Assembly: GCA_963530295.1 (NCBI GenBank) | Contig: CAUSCF010000017.1 | Coordinates: 1 to 42,708 of the forward strand | Origin: JABCPE02 sp963530295 | Lineage (GTDB): Bacteria > Bacteroidota > Bacteroidia > Flavobacteriales > Weeksellaceae | Reading direction: 5' to 3' | Length of the DNA stretch: 42,708 bases | Part shown: piece by piece, positions 7,616 to 14,905 of the stretch | How positions within the stretch are numbered: position 1 is the stretch's first letter | Layout of the letters: each line of letters starts with the position of its first letter | Position numbers and translations under genes: made by a program | Notes under the pieces: model-generated | Database searches by the model: none | What the model was told of the DNA's origin: nothing | What the model saw: the letters and a program-made list of their open reading frames with translations, nothing else

Positions 7616-7885
7616 ATGTATCTAACAAAAGAAGTAAAAGCAGAACTTTTCGCAAAACATGGAAAATCTGCACAGGACACAGGAAGTGCTGAAGGGCAAA
7701 TCGCTCTTTTCACATTTAGAATTAATCATTTATCTCAACACTTAAAATCTAACCACAAAGATTATGCTACTGAGAGATCACTAGTAAAATTAGTAGGTAA
7801 GAGAAAAAGACTTCTGGATTATCTTAAAAAGAAAGATATCAACAGATATAGAGCTATCATTGCAGAGCTTGGAATCAGAAAATAA
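7616..7885 (+). CDS. rpsO: 30S ribosomal protein S15
   Basis: This 89-residue small-subunit protein binds the central domain of 16S rRNA. The length and the S15 signature are complete: DTGSAEGQIALFTFRINHLSQHLKSN (written here from residue 19), the HKDYATERSLVKLVGKRKRLLDYL core and the C-terminal DINRYRAIIAELGIRK. It is followed by its own terminator and then by pnp, the conserved bacterial rpsO-pnp neighbourhood. Unlike the E. coli pair, pnp here has a separate promoter box. Confidence 0.98.
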   Translation: MYLTKEVKAELFAKHGKSAQDTGSAEGQIALFTFRINHLSQHLKSNHKDYATERSLVKLVGKRKRLLDYLKKKDINRYRAIIAELGIRK

Positions 7886-7900
7886 TAATTCAGATAAGAT

Positions 7901-7934
7901 AAAAAGCAACTCAGTATTTTGGGTTGCTTTTTTT
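7901..7934 (+). terminator. Terminator between rpsO and pnp
   Basis: A 10-pair stem, AAAAAGCAAC/GTTGCTTTTT, encloses a loop of about 12 bases and ends in a T run. Confidence 0.82.
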
Positions 7935-7974
7935 AATTTTTAAATAAAATGGTAAATTTTCCCTTAAAAAAACT

Positions 7975-7982
7975 TACCTTTG
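7975..7982 (+). promoter_or_regulatory. -7 box (TACCTTTG) of pnp
   Basis: An exact TAnnTTTG match lies 94 bases before the pnp ATG. Transcription from it would make a leader of about 90 bases containing the two hairpins at 8015-8060. Confidence 0.6.
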
Positions 7983-8014
7983 CATACGAAAATTAATAGA
8001 GTATTAACAATATG

Positions 8015-8060
8015 CCTGCCGAAAGAAGTGGCGCAGGTGTCCGAAAGTAGAAATTTCGGA
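8015..8060 (+). promoter_or_regulatory. Double-hairpin 5' leader of pnp
   Basis: Two stem-loops stand side by side in the pnp leader. The first pairs CCTGC (8015-8019) with GCAGG (8033-8037). The second pairs TCCGAAA (8040-8046) with TTTCGGA (8054-8060) around a 7-base loop. Neither is followed by a T run, so they are not terminators. In E. coli, pnp autoregulates through a leader stem cleaved by RNase III; by analogy these hairpins may be a control site, but the sequence shows only the structure. Confidence 0.55.
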
Positions 8061-8076
8061 GTAAAAATTAAAATTT

Positions 8077-10233
8077 ATGAGTAATAAACCTCAAGCAATT
8101 ACAGAAACTATCGTACTGAAAGACGGTAGAGAAGTAACCATAGAAACTGGTAAATTAGCAAAACAGGCTGATGGTGCAGTAGTGGTAAAAATGGGCGGGA
8201 CTATGCTTTTAGCAACAGTGGTAGCCGCAAAAGATGCAAATCCAGGGGTGGATTTCCTACCTTTGACAGTAGATTACAGAGAAAAATTCTCCGCAGCAGG
8301 GCGTGTTCCTGGAAACTTTTTCAGAAGAGAGTCTAAACCTTCTGATGATGAAGTATTGACAATGAGACTAGTGGACAGAGTAATGCGTCCGCTTTTCCCA
8401 GAGGATTTCCATGCGGAAGTTCAGGTGATGATTTCCTTGATTTCCTACGATGGAAAAGTGATGCCAGATTCTTTGGCAGGGCTAGCAGCTTCAGCAGCGG
8501 TGGCTATTACAGATATACCTTTTAATGGACCTTTCTCAGAGGTTAGAGTGATTAAAAAAGATGGAGTTCTGAGCATTAACCCAAGCTGGGAAACTTTACA
8601 AAGTGGAGTGGAACTGGACATTATGGTAGGGGCTTCTAAAGACTCAATCGTAATGGTAGAAGGGGAAATGGACGAAATCACTGAGCAGGAAATGATAGAA
8701 GCTATTTCTTTCGCTCATGAAGAAATTAAAATCCAGATAGAAGCTCAGGAGAGATTGGCAGCAAGAATAGAAAAAGCTCAAACAAAGAGAGAATACTGCC
8801 ACGAGACTCATGATGAAGAGCTGAGAAAGGAAATCTGGGATTATGCTTACCAAAGATATTATGATATAGCAAAAGACCCATCTGCAAAGCACGAGAGAAG
8901 TGATAAATTCAGCGCTGTGGTAGATGAGTTCTTAGAAAAATATACAGAAGAAGAATTGGAAGAAAAAGGAGTTTTAGCAAAAATCTACTTCCATGATGTG
9001 CAGAAAGAGGCGGTTCGCCAGTTGATTTTAAATGAAAACATCCGTCTTGATGGTAGAAATAATCAGCAGATAAGACCTATCTGGTGTGAGGTGGATTACC
9101 TTCCAGCAGCTCACGGTTCTTCTATCTTTACAAGAGGGGAAACTCAGTCTTTGACTACGGTAACGCTTGGTTCTTTATTGGATGCGAACAGAATAGATTC
9201 TGTGATTTCTCAGCATGATGAGAGATTTTTCCTTCACTATAATTTCCCTCCGTTCTCTACAGGGGAAGCGAGACCATTGAGAGGAACTTCCAGAAGAGAG
9301 ATTGGACATGGTAATTTGGCTCAGAGAGCTTTAAAAGTGATGATTCCAGAGGAAACTCCATATACTATCAGAGTAGTTTCGGATATTTTAGAATCTAACG
9401 GTTCTTCTTCTATGGCAACGGTTTGTGCTGGGACAATGGCTCTTATGGATGCTGGTATTCAGATGAAAAAACCTGTTTCAGGAATTGCGATGGGACTAAT
9501 TACGGATAAAGAATCTGGCAAATGGACGGTGCTTTCTGATATTTTAGGAGATGAAGACCACCTTGGAGATATGGACTTTAAGGTAACAGGAACTGCTGAG
9601 GGAATCACGGCTTGCCAGATGGATATCAAAATCCAAGGGCTTACTATGGATATCATGGAAAAAGCCCTAATGCAGGCGAGAGATGGTAGAATGCACATTT
9701 TAGGCGAAATGCTGAAAACTATAGATAAGCCAAATGCAGATGTGAAACCTCACGCTCCAAAACTTGTGATGATGGAAATCCCGAAAGATTTCATTGGTGC
9801 GGTAATTGGGCCTGGTGGTAAGATTATTCAGCAAATGCAGAAAGATACAGATACTGTAATCACGATAGAGGAGAGAGGAGAAATAGGACATATAGAAATT
9901 TCTGGAACAGATAGAGAAAAAATAAATGCGGCGGTGGCTCAGATTAACGAGATTACTTTCGTGCCTGTGATTGGCGAAGTTTATAAAGGTAAAGTCGTTA
10001 AAGTGATGGAGTTCGGAGCATTTATCCAGTTGGCTAAAGGAACAGAAGGTCTTCTTCATATCTCTGAAATAGCATGGGAAAGAACAGAAAAAGTGCCATA
10101 TAAAGAAGGCGATGAAGTAGAAGTGAAATTTATGGGTTATGATGACAGAAAGAAAATGAGACTTTCTAGAAAAGTTCTTTTACCAAAACCTCCAAAACCA
10201 GAAAAAAAAGAGGATAAAACAAACGATAAATAG
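8077..10233 (+). CDS. pnp: Polyribonucleotide nucleotidyltransferase (PNPase)
   Basis: This 718-residue 3'-to-5' phosphorolytic exoribonuclease acts in RNA turnover as a trimer. Domain order is canonical: the first RNase PH core (about 10-150, with LPLTVDYREKFSAAGRVPGNFF), a helical linker, the second RNase PH core (about 325-550, with the FFLHYNFPPFSTGE and RREIGHGNLAQRAL active-site blocks), the KH domain (about 562-622, GPGG loop) and the S1 domain (about 630-700, VMEFGAFIQLAKGTEGLLHISEIAWERTEK shortened here). A lysine-rich tail follows. It has its own promoter box, a structured leader and a terminator, so it appears monocistronic. Confidence 0.98.
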   Translation: MSNKPQAITETIVLKDGREVTIETGKLAKQADGAVVVKMGGTMLLATVVAAKDANPGVDFLPLTVDYREKFSAAGRVPGNFFRRESKPSDDEVLTMRLVDRVMRPLFPEDFHAEVQVMISLISYDGKVMPDSLAGLAASAAVAITDIPFNGPFSEVRVIKKDGVLSINPSWETLQSGVELDIMVGASKDSIVMVEGEMDEITEQEMIEAISFAHEEIKIQIEAQERLAARIEKAQTKREYCHETHDEELRKEIWDYAYQRYYDIAKDPSAKHERSDKFSAVVDEFLEKYTEEELEEKGVLAKIYFHDVQKEAVRQLILNENIRLDGRNNQQIRPIWCEVDYLPAAHGSSIFTRGETQSLTTVTLGSLLDANRIDSVISQHDERFFLHYNFPPFSTGEARPLRGTSRREIGHGNLAQRALKVMIPEETPYTIRVVSDILESNGSSSMATVCAGTMALMDAGIQMKKPVSGIAMGLITDKESGKWTVLSDILGDEDHLGDMDFKVTGTAEGITACQMDIKIQGLTMDIMEKALMQARDGRMHILGEMLKTIDKPNADVKPHAPKLVMMEIPKDFIGAVIGPGGKIIQQMQKDTDTVITIEERGEIGHIEISGTDREKINAAVAQINEITFVPVIGEVYKGKVVKVMEFGAFIQLAKGTEGLLHISEIAWERTEKVPYKEGDEVEVKFMGYDDRKKMRLSRKVLLPKPPKPEKKEDKTNDK

Positions 10234-10248
10234 TTTTAAACCAAAAAC

Positions 10249-10278
10249 AAAAAACTCTCACACTGATGAGAGTTTTTT
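10249..10278 (+). terminator. Terminator of pnp
   Basis: A 10-pair stem, AAAACTCTCA/TGAGAGTTTT, has a 6-base loop at 10261-10266 and a short T tail. Only 10 bases separate it from the next promoter box. Confidence 0.85.
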
Positions 10279-10287
10279 ATTAAATAA

Positions 10288-10295
10288 TACATTTG
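10288..10295 (+). promoter_or_regulatory. -7 box (TACATTTG) abutting the SUI1-type gene
   Basis: An exact TAnnTTTG match ends 3 bases before the ATG at 10299. Initiation at the normal distance would begin the mRNA at or next to the start codon, that is, a leaderless transcript. A TTG codon at 10293 that lengthens the frame by two residues lies inside this box and is unlikely to be the start. Confidence 0.6.
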
Positions 10296-10298
10296 ATT

Positions 10299-10622
10299 AT
10301 GGATTTACGAGACCAGCTGAAAAATCTTTTTCCAGACCATGTAGAGCAGGATTTCCAGATGCCCGAAGAACAACACAAGCAGCGAGAACCGCTTATCTGT
10401 AAATACGAAAAAAAAGGGAGAAACGGAAAGCCAGTCACTTTGATAGAGGGCTTCGAAGGCAGTGAGGAAGAACTGAAAAATATTTCCAAAAAAATAAAAA
10501 CTACTCTAGGAATTGGTGGTTCAGAGAAGGATGGCGTGATTATCATCCAAGGAGACAACCGCGATAAAATCATGAAAATTCTTTCTGACATGGGTTACAA
10601 AACCAAGAGAGTAGGAGGGTAG
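10299..10622 (+). CDS. SUI1/eIF1-like translation initiation factor (YciH family)
   Basis: The 107-residue protein has an N-terminal variable region (MDLRDQLKNLFPDH) and a SUI1 domain from about residue 30. The domain includes YEKKGRNGKPVTLIEGFEG, LKNISKKIKTTLGIGGSEKDG, IIIQGDNRDKIMKIL and the end MGYKTKRVGG. This is the eIF1-type fold, which in E. coli YciH affects start-site fidelity. The start is the ATG at 10299; translation probably uses a very short or absent leader, since the promoter box ends 3 bases earlier. It lies between the pnp terminator and the nucleoside phosphorylase promoter, so it is likely monocistronic. Confidence 0.88.
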   Translation: MDLRDQLKNLFPDHVEQDFQMPEEQHKQREPLICKYEKKGRNGKPVTLIEGFEGSEEELKNISKKIKTTLGIGGSEKDGVIIIQGDNRDKIMKILSDMGYKTKRVGG

Positions 10623-10667
10623 AGCCTCAGAAATGAACATTGTCAGTAAGAAATCAATAAAATTCCT

Positions 10668-10675
10668 TACCTTTG
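10668..10675 (+). promoter_or_regulatory. -7 box (TACCTTTG) of the nucleoside phosphorylase gene
   Basis: An exact TAnnTTTG match lies 40 bases before the ATG at 10716. Confidence 0.55.
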
Positions 10676-10715
10676 GGAAGTTTAAATTTAAAATTAAATA
10701 AAAAAGAAAATTATT

Positions 10716-11570
10716 ATGGTAAATAAATTAGCAGCCTCAGAATTGGTTTTAAATCCAGATGGAAGTGTATATCATTTAAACCTTCAGCCAGAAGATATTG
10801 CAGAAAAAATTCTTTTGGTGGGTGACCCAGATCGTGTTCCGAAGGTTTCGCAATACTTTGATAAAGTAGAAATTAAGAAAAATAAAAGAGAATTTTATAC
10901 GCATACAGGAACACTCAGAGGAGAGCGAATCACAGTGATGTCTACGGGTATCGGTACGGAAAATATTGATATCGTGATGAATGAGCTGGATGCTTTGGTG
11001 AATATTGATTTGAAAAACAAAGAATTTAAATCAGAGCACAAATCTTTGCAGTTGTTCCGTATGGGAACTTGTGGAAGTGTAAATCCTGATGTAGAGGTGG
11101 ATAACATGTTGGTTACACAGAATGTGGTAGGTCTAGACGGACTTCTTCATTTTTACAAAGATTATCAGTTTGAGAATGAATTTAGCAAAAATTTCTTAGC
11201 GAAATTCCCATACGAAAAGATAAAACCGATGCTTTATTTCTCGGAATGGGCAGAGAGTCAGTATGAATATTTCAAAGATGCAAAATATGTAGGAAACACG
11301 GCAACTTTCCCAGGGTTTTATGCGCCACAAGGGAGACAGCTGAGGCTGAGAGCTGTGGATGACCAGTTTTTGGAAGTGCTTAATGATTTAGGAGTTACTA
11401 ACTTTGAAATGGAAACTTCGGCAATCTATGGAATGTCTAAATTATTGGGACACAAGGCGATTACTATTAATAATGTGATTGCAAACAGAAGAAGAGGAGA
11501 GTTCGCAGCAGACCACCATAAATCTGAAAAAATGATGATAGAATGGGTGCTGGAGAGAATAATTAAATAA
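10716..11570 (+). CDS. Nucleoside phosphorylase (uridine phosphorylase-like, NP-I family)
   Basis: This 284-residue cytosolic enzyme splits a nucleoside with phosphate to base plus ribose-1-phosphate. NP-I features are present in order: LLVGDPDRVPKVSQYF (phosphate loop, about 31-46), the STGIGTENIDIVMNEL strand-helix (about 72-87), FRMGTCGSV (about 112-120) and FEMETSAIYGMSKLLGH (about 230-246), whose E-M-E-T contacts the ribose. The uridine phosphorylase label follows closest family habit in Bacteroidota; purine substrates cannot be excluded. HMG-CoA synthase starts 30 bases downstream and may be cotranscribed. Confidence 0.88.
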   Translation: MVNKLAASELVLNPDGSVYHLNLQPEDIAEKILLVGDPDRVPKVSQYFDKVEIKKNKREFYTHTGTLRGERITVMSTGIGTENIDIVMNELDALVNIDLKNKEFKSEHKSLQLFRMGTCGSVNPDVEVDNMLVTQNVVGLDGLLHFYKDYQFENEFSKNFLAKFPYEKIKPMLYFSEWAESQYEYFKDAKYVGNTATFPGFYAPQGRQLRLRAVDDQFLEVLNDLGVTNFEMETSAIYGMSKLLGHKAITINNVIANRRRGEFAADHHKSEKMMIEWVLERIIK

Positions 11571-11599
11571 GAAAAAAATAAAAACCAGAAAATCAAAGT

Positions 11600-12916
11600 A
11601 TGAAATATGGAATTGAGGCGGCAAGTTTCTATGTGCCGTCGATCTATTTGAATATCAATGAATTAGCTGAAAATAGAGAAATAGATTCGGCTAAGTTAGA
11701 AAAAGGTCTTGGGCTTCACAAGATGGCTCTTCCTGATGTGCACGAAGATACGGCAACTTTCGCGGCAGAGGCTCTTCTGAAGCTCATAAAAGACTATAAT
11801 ATCCAGCCTAAAGATATTGCAAAGATTTATTTGGGAACGGAAAGTGCTTTGGATGCTGCAAAGCCTACTGCTACCTATGCAATCCAAATGGTGGAGCAGG
11901 TACTGGGCGAGAGATGTTTTGGGAATTGTGATGTGGTGGATATGACTTTTGCCTGTATTGGCGGAGTGGATGCATTGCAGACTTGTTTGGATTTTGTGAA
12001 AGTTAATCCTGATAAAAAAGCAGTGGTAATCGCTTCCGACTATGCAAAATATGAACTGAAATCAACGGGCGAATATACGCAGGGCGCTGGTGCAGTGGCA
12101 TTATTGGTTTCAGCAGAACCGAATTTGCTGGAAATAGAAGGAAAATGGGGAGTGGCTACGGAGAGCGTTTTTGATTTCTTCAAACCAAGGAGAGAAATTG
12201 CTAAATCTGACCTTAAAAATGCACCAGAAACAGCACCAGACAAAATGGAAATTTTCTCTGATGAACCAGTTTTTGACGGGCAGTATTCTAATCAATGTTA
12301 CCAAAATAGAATTAGAGAAGCGTATGAGCATTACAAGGTTCAAAATTCTTTGGTGAAAACCTATGAAAACTGGCATTATCTGATTTTTCATCTGCCGTAT
12401 GCATTCCATGGAAAGAGAGTTTTCACAGAGTTGTACAGCATGGAAAACAACCTGCCCTACACGACTGATGAAGAGAAAAAAGCCCTTGCTAAGTCTGAAG
12501 AATATTTGGATTTTATAAAACAAAAAATAGAACCGTCACAGAGAGCGAGCTCCGAGATAGGAAACCTCTATACAGCCTCTATTTTTATGGCACTGCTGTC
12601 TGCACTGCAGGTGTCTTTTGACAGGGAAGAGGAACTTTCAGGGAAGGAATTAGGCTTTTTGGCTTATGGAAGCGGTTCTAAATCCAAGGTTTTTTCAGGG
12701 AAAATAAATGAAAACTGGAAATTCGTTGTGGAAAAATGGCAGCTTTTTGAAACCCTTGGGAATAGAAAAGTGGTGGATTTTTCAAATTATGAAAAACTCC
12801 ATAGAAAACAGCTGAAAACTTCCGTAAATCCTAATTATAAAGGCTTTGGATTAGTGGAGATTGAGAGAGAGAATCCGCTTTCTTATGGAGCGAGAAAATA
12901 TCAATTCAAGGGGTGA
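11600..12916 (+). CDS. Hydroxymethylglutaryl-CoA synthase
   Basis: This 438-residue thiolase-fold enzyme condenses acetyl-CoA with acetoacetyl-CoA to HMG-CoA, the entry step of the mevalonate pathway. Catalytic residues can be placed: Glu in LGTES (E81), the nucleophilic Cys in DMTFACIGGVDAL (C119) and the His in FHLPYAFHGK (H264). The YGSGSKSKVFSG block near residue 353 matches the C-terminal family motif. The usual EAC context around the cysteine is FAC here, as in other divergent bacterial forms. The protein is slightly longer than bacterial HMGS of about 390 residues. It pairs functionally with the mevalonate kinase at 5131-6057. Confidence 0.9.
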   Translation: MKYGIEAASFYVPSIYLNINELAENREIDSAKLEKGLGLHKMALPDVHEDTATFAAEALLKLIKDYNIQPKDIAKIYLGTESALDAAKPTATYAIQMVEQVLGERCFGNCDVVDMTFACIGGVDALQTCLDFVKVNPDKKAVVIASDYAKYELKSTGEYTQGAGAVALLVSAEPNLLEIEGKWGVATESVFDFFKPRREIAKSDLKNAPETAPDKMEIFSDEPVFDGQYSNQCYQNRIREAYEHYKVQNSLVKTYENWHYLIFHLPYAFHGKRVFTELYSMENNLPYTTDEEKKALAKSEEYLDFIKQKIEPSQRASSEIGNLYTASIFMALLSALQVSFDREEELSGKELGFLAYGSGSKSKVFSGKINENWKFVVEKWQLFETLGNRKVVDFSNYEKLHRKQLKTSVNPNYKGFGLVEIERENPLSYGARKYQFKG

Positions 12917-12922
12917 ATTTAA

Positions 12923-13339
12923 ATGAAATTTTATCTTGTTTTTCTGATAGGATTTTTCTCTTTTTCTTGTAAGAAGAAAGAAATAGAATTTATTCCATCA
13001 AAGGTTATAGACAATGTTTATTTTGTGGAAAACTTACCAGCGAATGATTCTGTTTTGAAAGGAAAAATAGAGGGCTTTATAAACAACAATAGAAAAAATA
13101 AAGGAGGTATTTATTTTTATCGATACACTTCGAATACAAGGTATTTTTTAAATCATAAGGAGGAAAGTACCAATATGCTGGATGATTATCCAGAAGATGA
13201 ATTGGCGTCTTTTATCATTACTAGATGTGAAACAGACACCGCTAAACTGGTAGGAAATTTTATTTTTTATGGCTTGAGAGGAGCAGAAAAAAATATTTTT
13301 AAAGCCAAAAGAGATACTATAATTTATGAATGTAAATAA
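12923..13339 (+). CDS. Small lipoprotein, tandem paralogue A (unknown function)
   Basis: The 138-residue protein opens with a signal and lipobox (FFSFSC, Cys 16) followed by KKKEIEF, so it should be lipid-anchored in the envelope. The mature part shares with the next gene the pattern IEF, then V-x-N-L/I-P-x-NDS-L-LK, an aromatic YxYxxxTxYFLxH-E stretch, and a C-terminal Cys followed by Lys at the very end. One more cysteine sits mid-protein (TRCETD), so two cysteines in the mature chain could pair. I do not recognise the family. It begins 6 bases after the HMGS stop. Confidence 0.7.
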   Translation: MKFYLVFLIGFFSFSCKKKEIEFIPSKVIDNVYFVENLPANDSVLKGKIEGFINNNRKNKGGIYFYRYTSNTRYFLNHKEESTNMLDDYPEDELASFIITRCETDTAKLVGNFIFYGLRGAEKNIFKAKRDTIIYECK

Positions 13340-13366
13340 AGGGTATTGTTTGAAAAACAAAAACTT

Positions 13367-13780
13367 ATGATTAAAAAATCCTTCGTATTTATCATTATGC
13401 TTTTGGTTATTTCTTGTAAAGAGAAAAAAATAGAATTTTATCAATCCGAAACAATGAATTTGGTTTTGGTCAAAAATATACCCAAAAACGATTCTTTGCT
13501 GAAAGAAGAGCTGAAAAAATATCTAATAAACCAAAAAGTAGAGCATACAGAAATTTATGAATATTCATGGGATACAGAATATTTTTTGACCCATGAGGAA
13601 GATGATGGAGGACCTACAAGCTCACATTTTTTAGATTTACACCAAGAAGAAAGGGGAATTGCATATTTTTATAAGGAAAAATGTAAGAGTGATTCTCTTA
13701 AAACTATAGGAGTGATAAGATATTATGATAAGTATGGGTATTTTTACCACCCAGATACTATTATAGGGAAGTGTAAATAA
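13367..13780 (+). CDS. Small lipoprotein, tandem paralogue B (unknown function)
   Basis: The 137-residue protein is a diverged copy of its upstream neighbour. It has lipobox LLVISC, then KEKKIEF, VKNIPKNDSLLKEELKKYL, YEYSWDTEYFLTHEED, and a Cys-Lys C-terminus. A mid-protein Cys in EKCKSD matches the position in the first copy. A longer frame begins at a TTG (13346), but the ATG at 13367 gives a normal lipoprotein signal and is preferred. The copies are 27 bases apart. Low identity outside the motifs suggests an old duplication. Function is unknown. Confidence 0.7.
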   Translation: MIKKSFVFIIMLLVISCKEKKIEFYQSETMNLVLVKNIPKNDSLLKEELKKYLINQKVEHTEIYEYSWDTEYFLTHEEDDGGPTSSHFLDLHQEERGIAYFYKEKCKSDSLKTIGVIRYYDKYGYFYHPDTIIGKCK

Positions 13781-13787
13781 AAAATAA

Positions 13788-13818
13788 TTGCCTCAAACAA
13801 AAAAAATAATTACTTTTG
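13788..13818 (+). promoter_or_regulatory. Complete promoter of dnaX (TTG-N20-TACTTTTG), leaderless arrangement
   Basis: TTG (13788-13790), exactly 20 intervening bases and TACTTTTG (13811-13818) form the full Bacteroidota promoter consensus. The box ends 4 bases before the dnaX ATG, so the transcript should start at or within a few bases of the start codon. Confidence 0.7.
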
Positions 13819-13822
13819 TCGA

Positions 13823-14905
13823 ATGGAAAATTTCATTGTATCAGCGAGAAAATATCGTCCGCAGGAGTTTGACTCCGTTGTGGGGCAGTCTCATATTACG
13901 GATACACTGGAACATGCCATAGAGAATAATCAGCTTGCACAGGCTTTGCTTTTCTGTGGGCCTCGTGGAGTGGGAAAAACCACTTGTGCAAGGATTTTAG
14001 CGAGAAAAATCAATGAAAAATCAGGAGCAACTGATGAAGAAGGTTTCGCTTTTAATATTTACGAATTAGATGCCGCGTCTAATAACTCGGTGGATGATAT
14101 TCGGCATTTGATAGACCAAGTGCGTTTTGCACCGCAGGTAGGGCAGTATAAGGTGTACATTATAGATGAGGTGCATATGCTCTCTCAGGCGGCTTTCAAT
14201 GCTTTTCTGAAAACACTAGAAGAACCACCTGCACACGCTATTTTCATTTTAGCGACTACGGAAAAACATAAGATTATCCCAACAATTCTTTCTCGTTGCC
14301 AAATCTATGATTTCAAGAGAATTACGATAGAGGATATCCAAAATCATTTAAAGAAAATAGCCGAAAAAGAAGGGATAGCTTACGAAGATGATGCTCTGTT
14401 TCTCATCGCCCAAAAGGCGGATGGGGCTTTGCGTGATGCATTGTCTATTTTTGACAGGCTGACTACTTTTTCGCAGAAGAATATTACCCTTGCAAACGCT
14501 GCTGAAATTCTTAATATATTGGATTATGACCAATATCTGAAAGTGGCTGATTTAGCGAAAGAAAACGATATTCCTGCTATTTTAGCGAAATTTGATGAAA
14601 TTGTCAAAAAAGGTTTTGACCCACATATTTTTATCGCTGGGCTTGGCAGTCATTTCAGAGATTTGATGCTGGCGCAGAATCCTTCCACTTTGGCTTTAAT
14701 AGAAATAGGCGAAAATACCAAAGCAAAATACGCTGAACAGAGCCAAAAATGGACAGCGCAACAGCTCATCAATGCGATAGAAATCTGCAATCATGCAGAT
14801 ATCAATTATAAAAACTCCAAAAATCCACGCCTTACGGTGGAGATTGCTCTCATGCAGCTTGCCAGTCTTACCGCTGTGGATTTGGATAAAAAAAAAAGTT
14901 CTTAA
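13823..14905 (+). CDS. dnaX: DNA polymerase III gamma-type subunit (unshifted dnaX product)
   Basis: The unshifted frame gives a 360-residue clamp-loader ATPase ending KKKSS. Walker A is GPRGVGKTT (46-54), Walker B is IIDEVHML (113-120), and the arginine-finger motif LSRCQ is at 156-160. The Cys4 zinc module present between Walker A and B in E. coli DnaX is absent: residues 61-80 contain no Cys, which I recall as usual in Flavobacteriia. The frame ends straight after the domain III collar (RLTVEIALMQLAS), just where a gamma form would be expected to end. The ATG has an apparently leaderless promoter. rsgA follows the tau frame. Confidence 0.85.
   Translation: MENFIVSARKYRPQEFDSVVGQSHITDTLEHAIENNQLAQALLFCGPRGVGKTTCARILARKINEKSGATDEEGFAFNIYELDAASNNSVDDIRHLIDQVRFAPQVGQYKVYIIDEVHMLSQAAFNAFLKTLEEPPAHAIFILATTEKHKIIPTILSRCQIYDFKRITIEDIQNHLKKIAEKEGIAYEDDALFLIAQKADGALRDALSIFDRLTTFSQKNITLANAAEILNILDYDQYLKVADLAKENDIPAILAKFDEIVKKGFDPHIFIAGLGSHFRDLMLAQNPSTLALIEIGENTKAKYAEQSQKWTAQQLINAIEICNHADINYKNSKNPRLTVEIALMQLASLTAVDLDKKKSS

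Noticed and set aside
9700..10059. Long minus-strand frames inside pnp, dnaX, cysN and other genes
   Set aside because: They are shadows of strongly coding plus-strand genes and lack promoters, conserved motifs or plausible composition.
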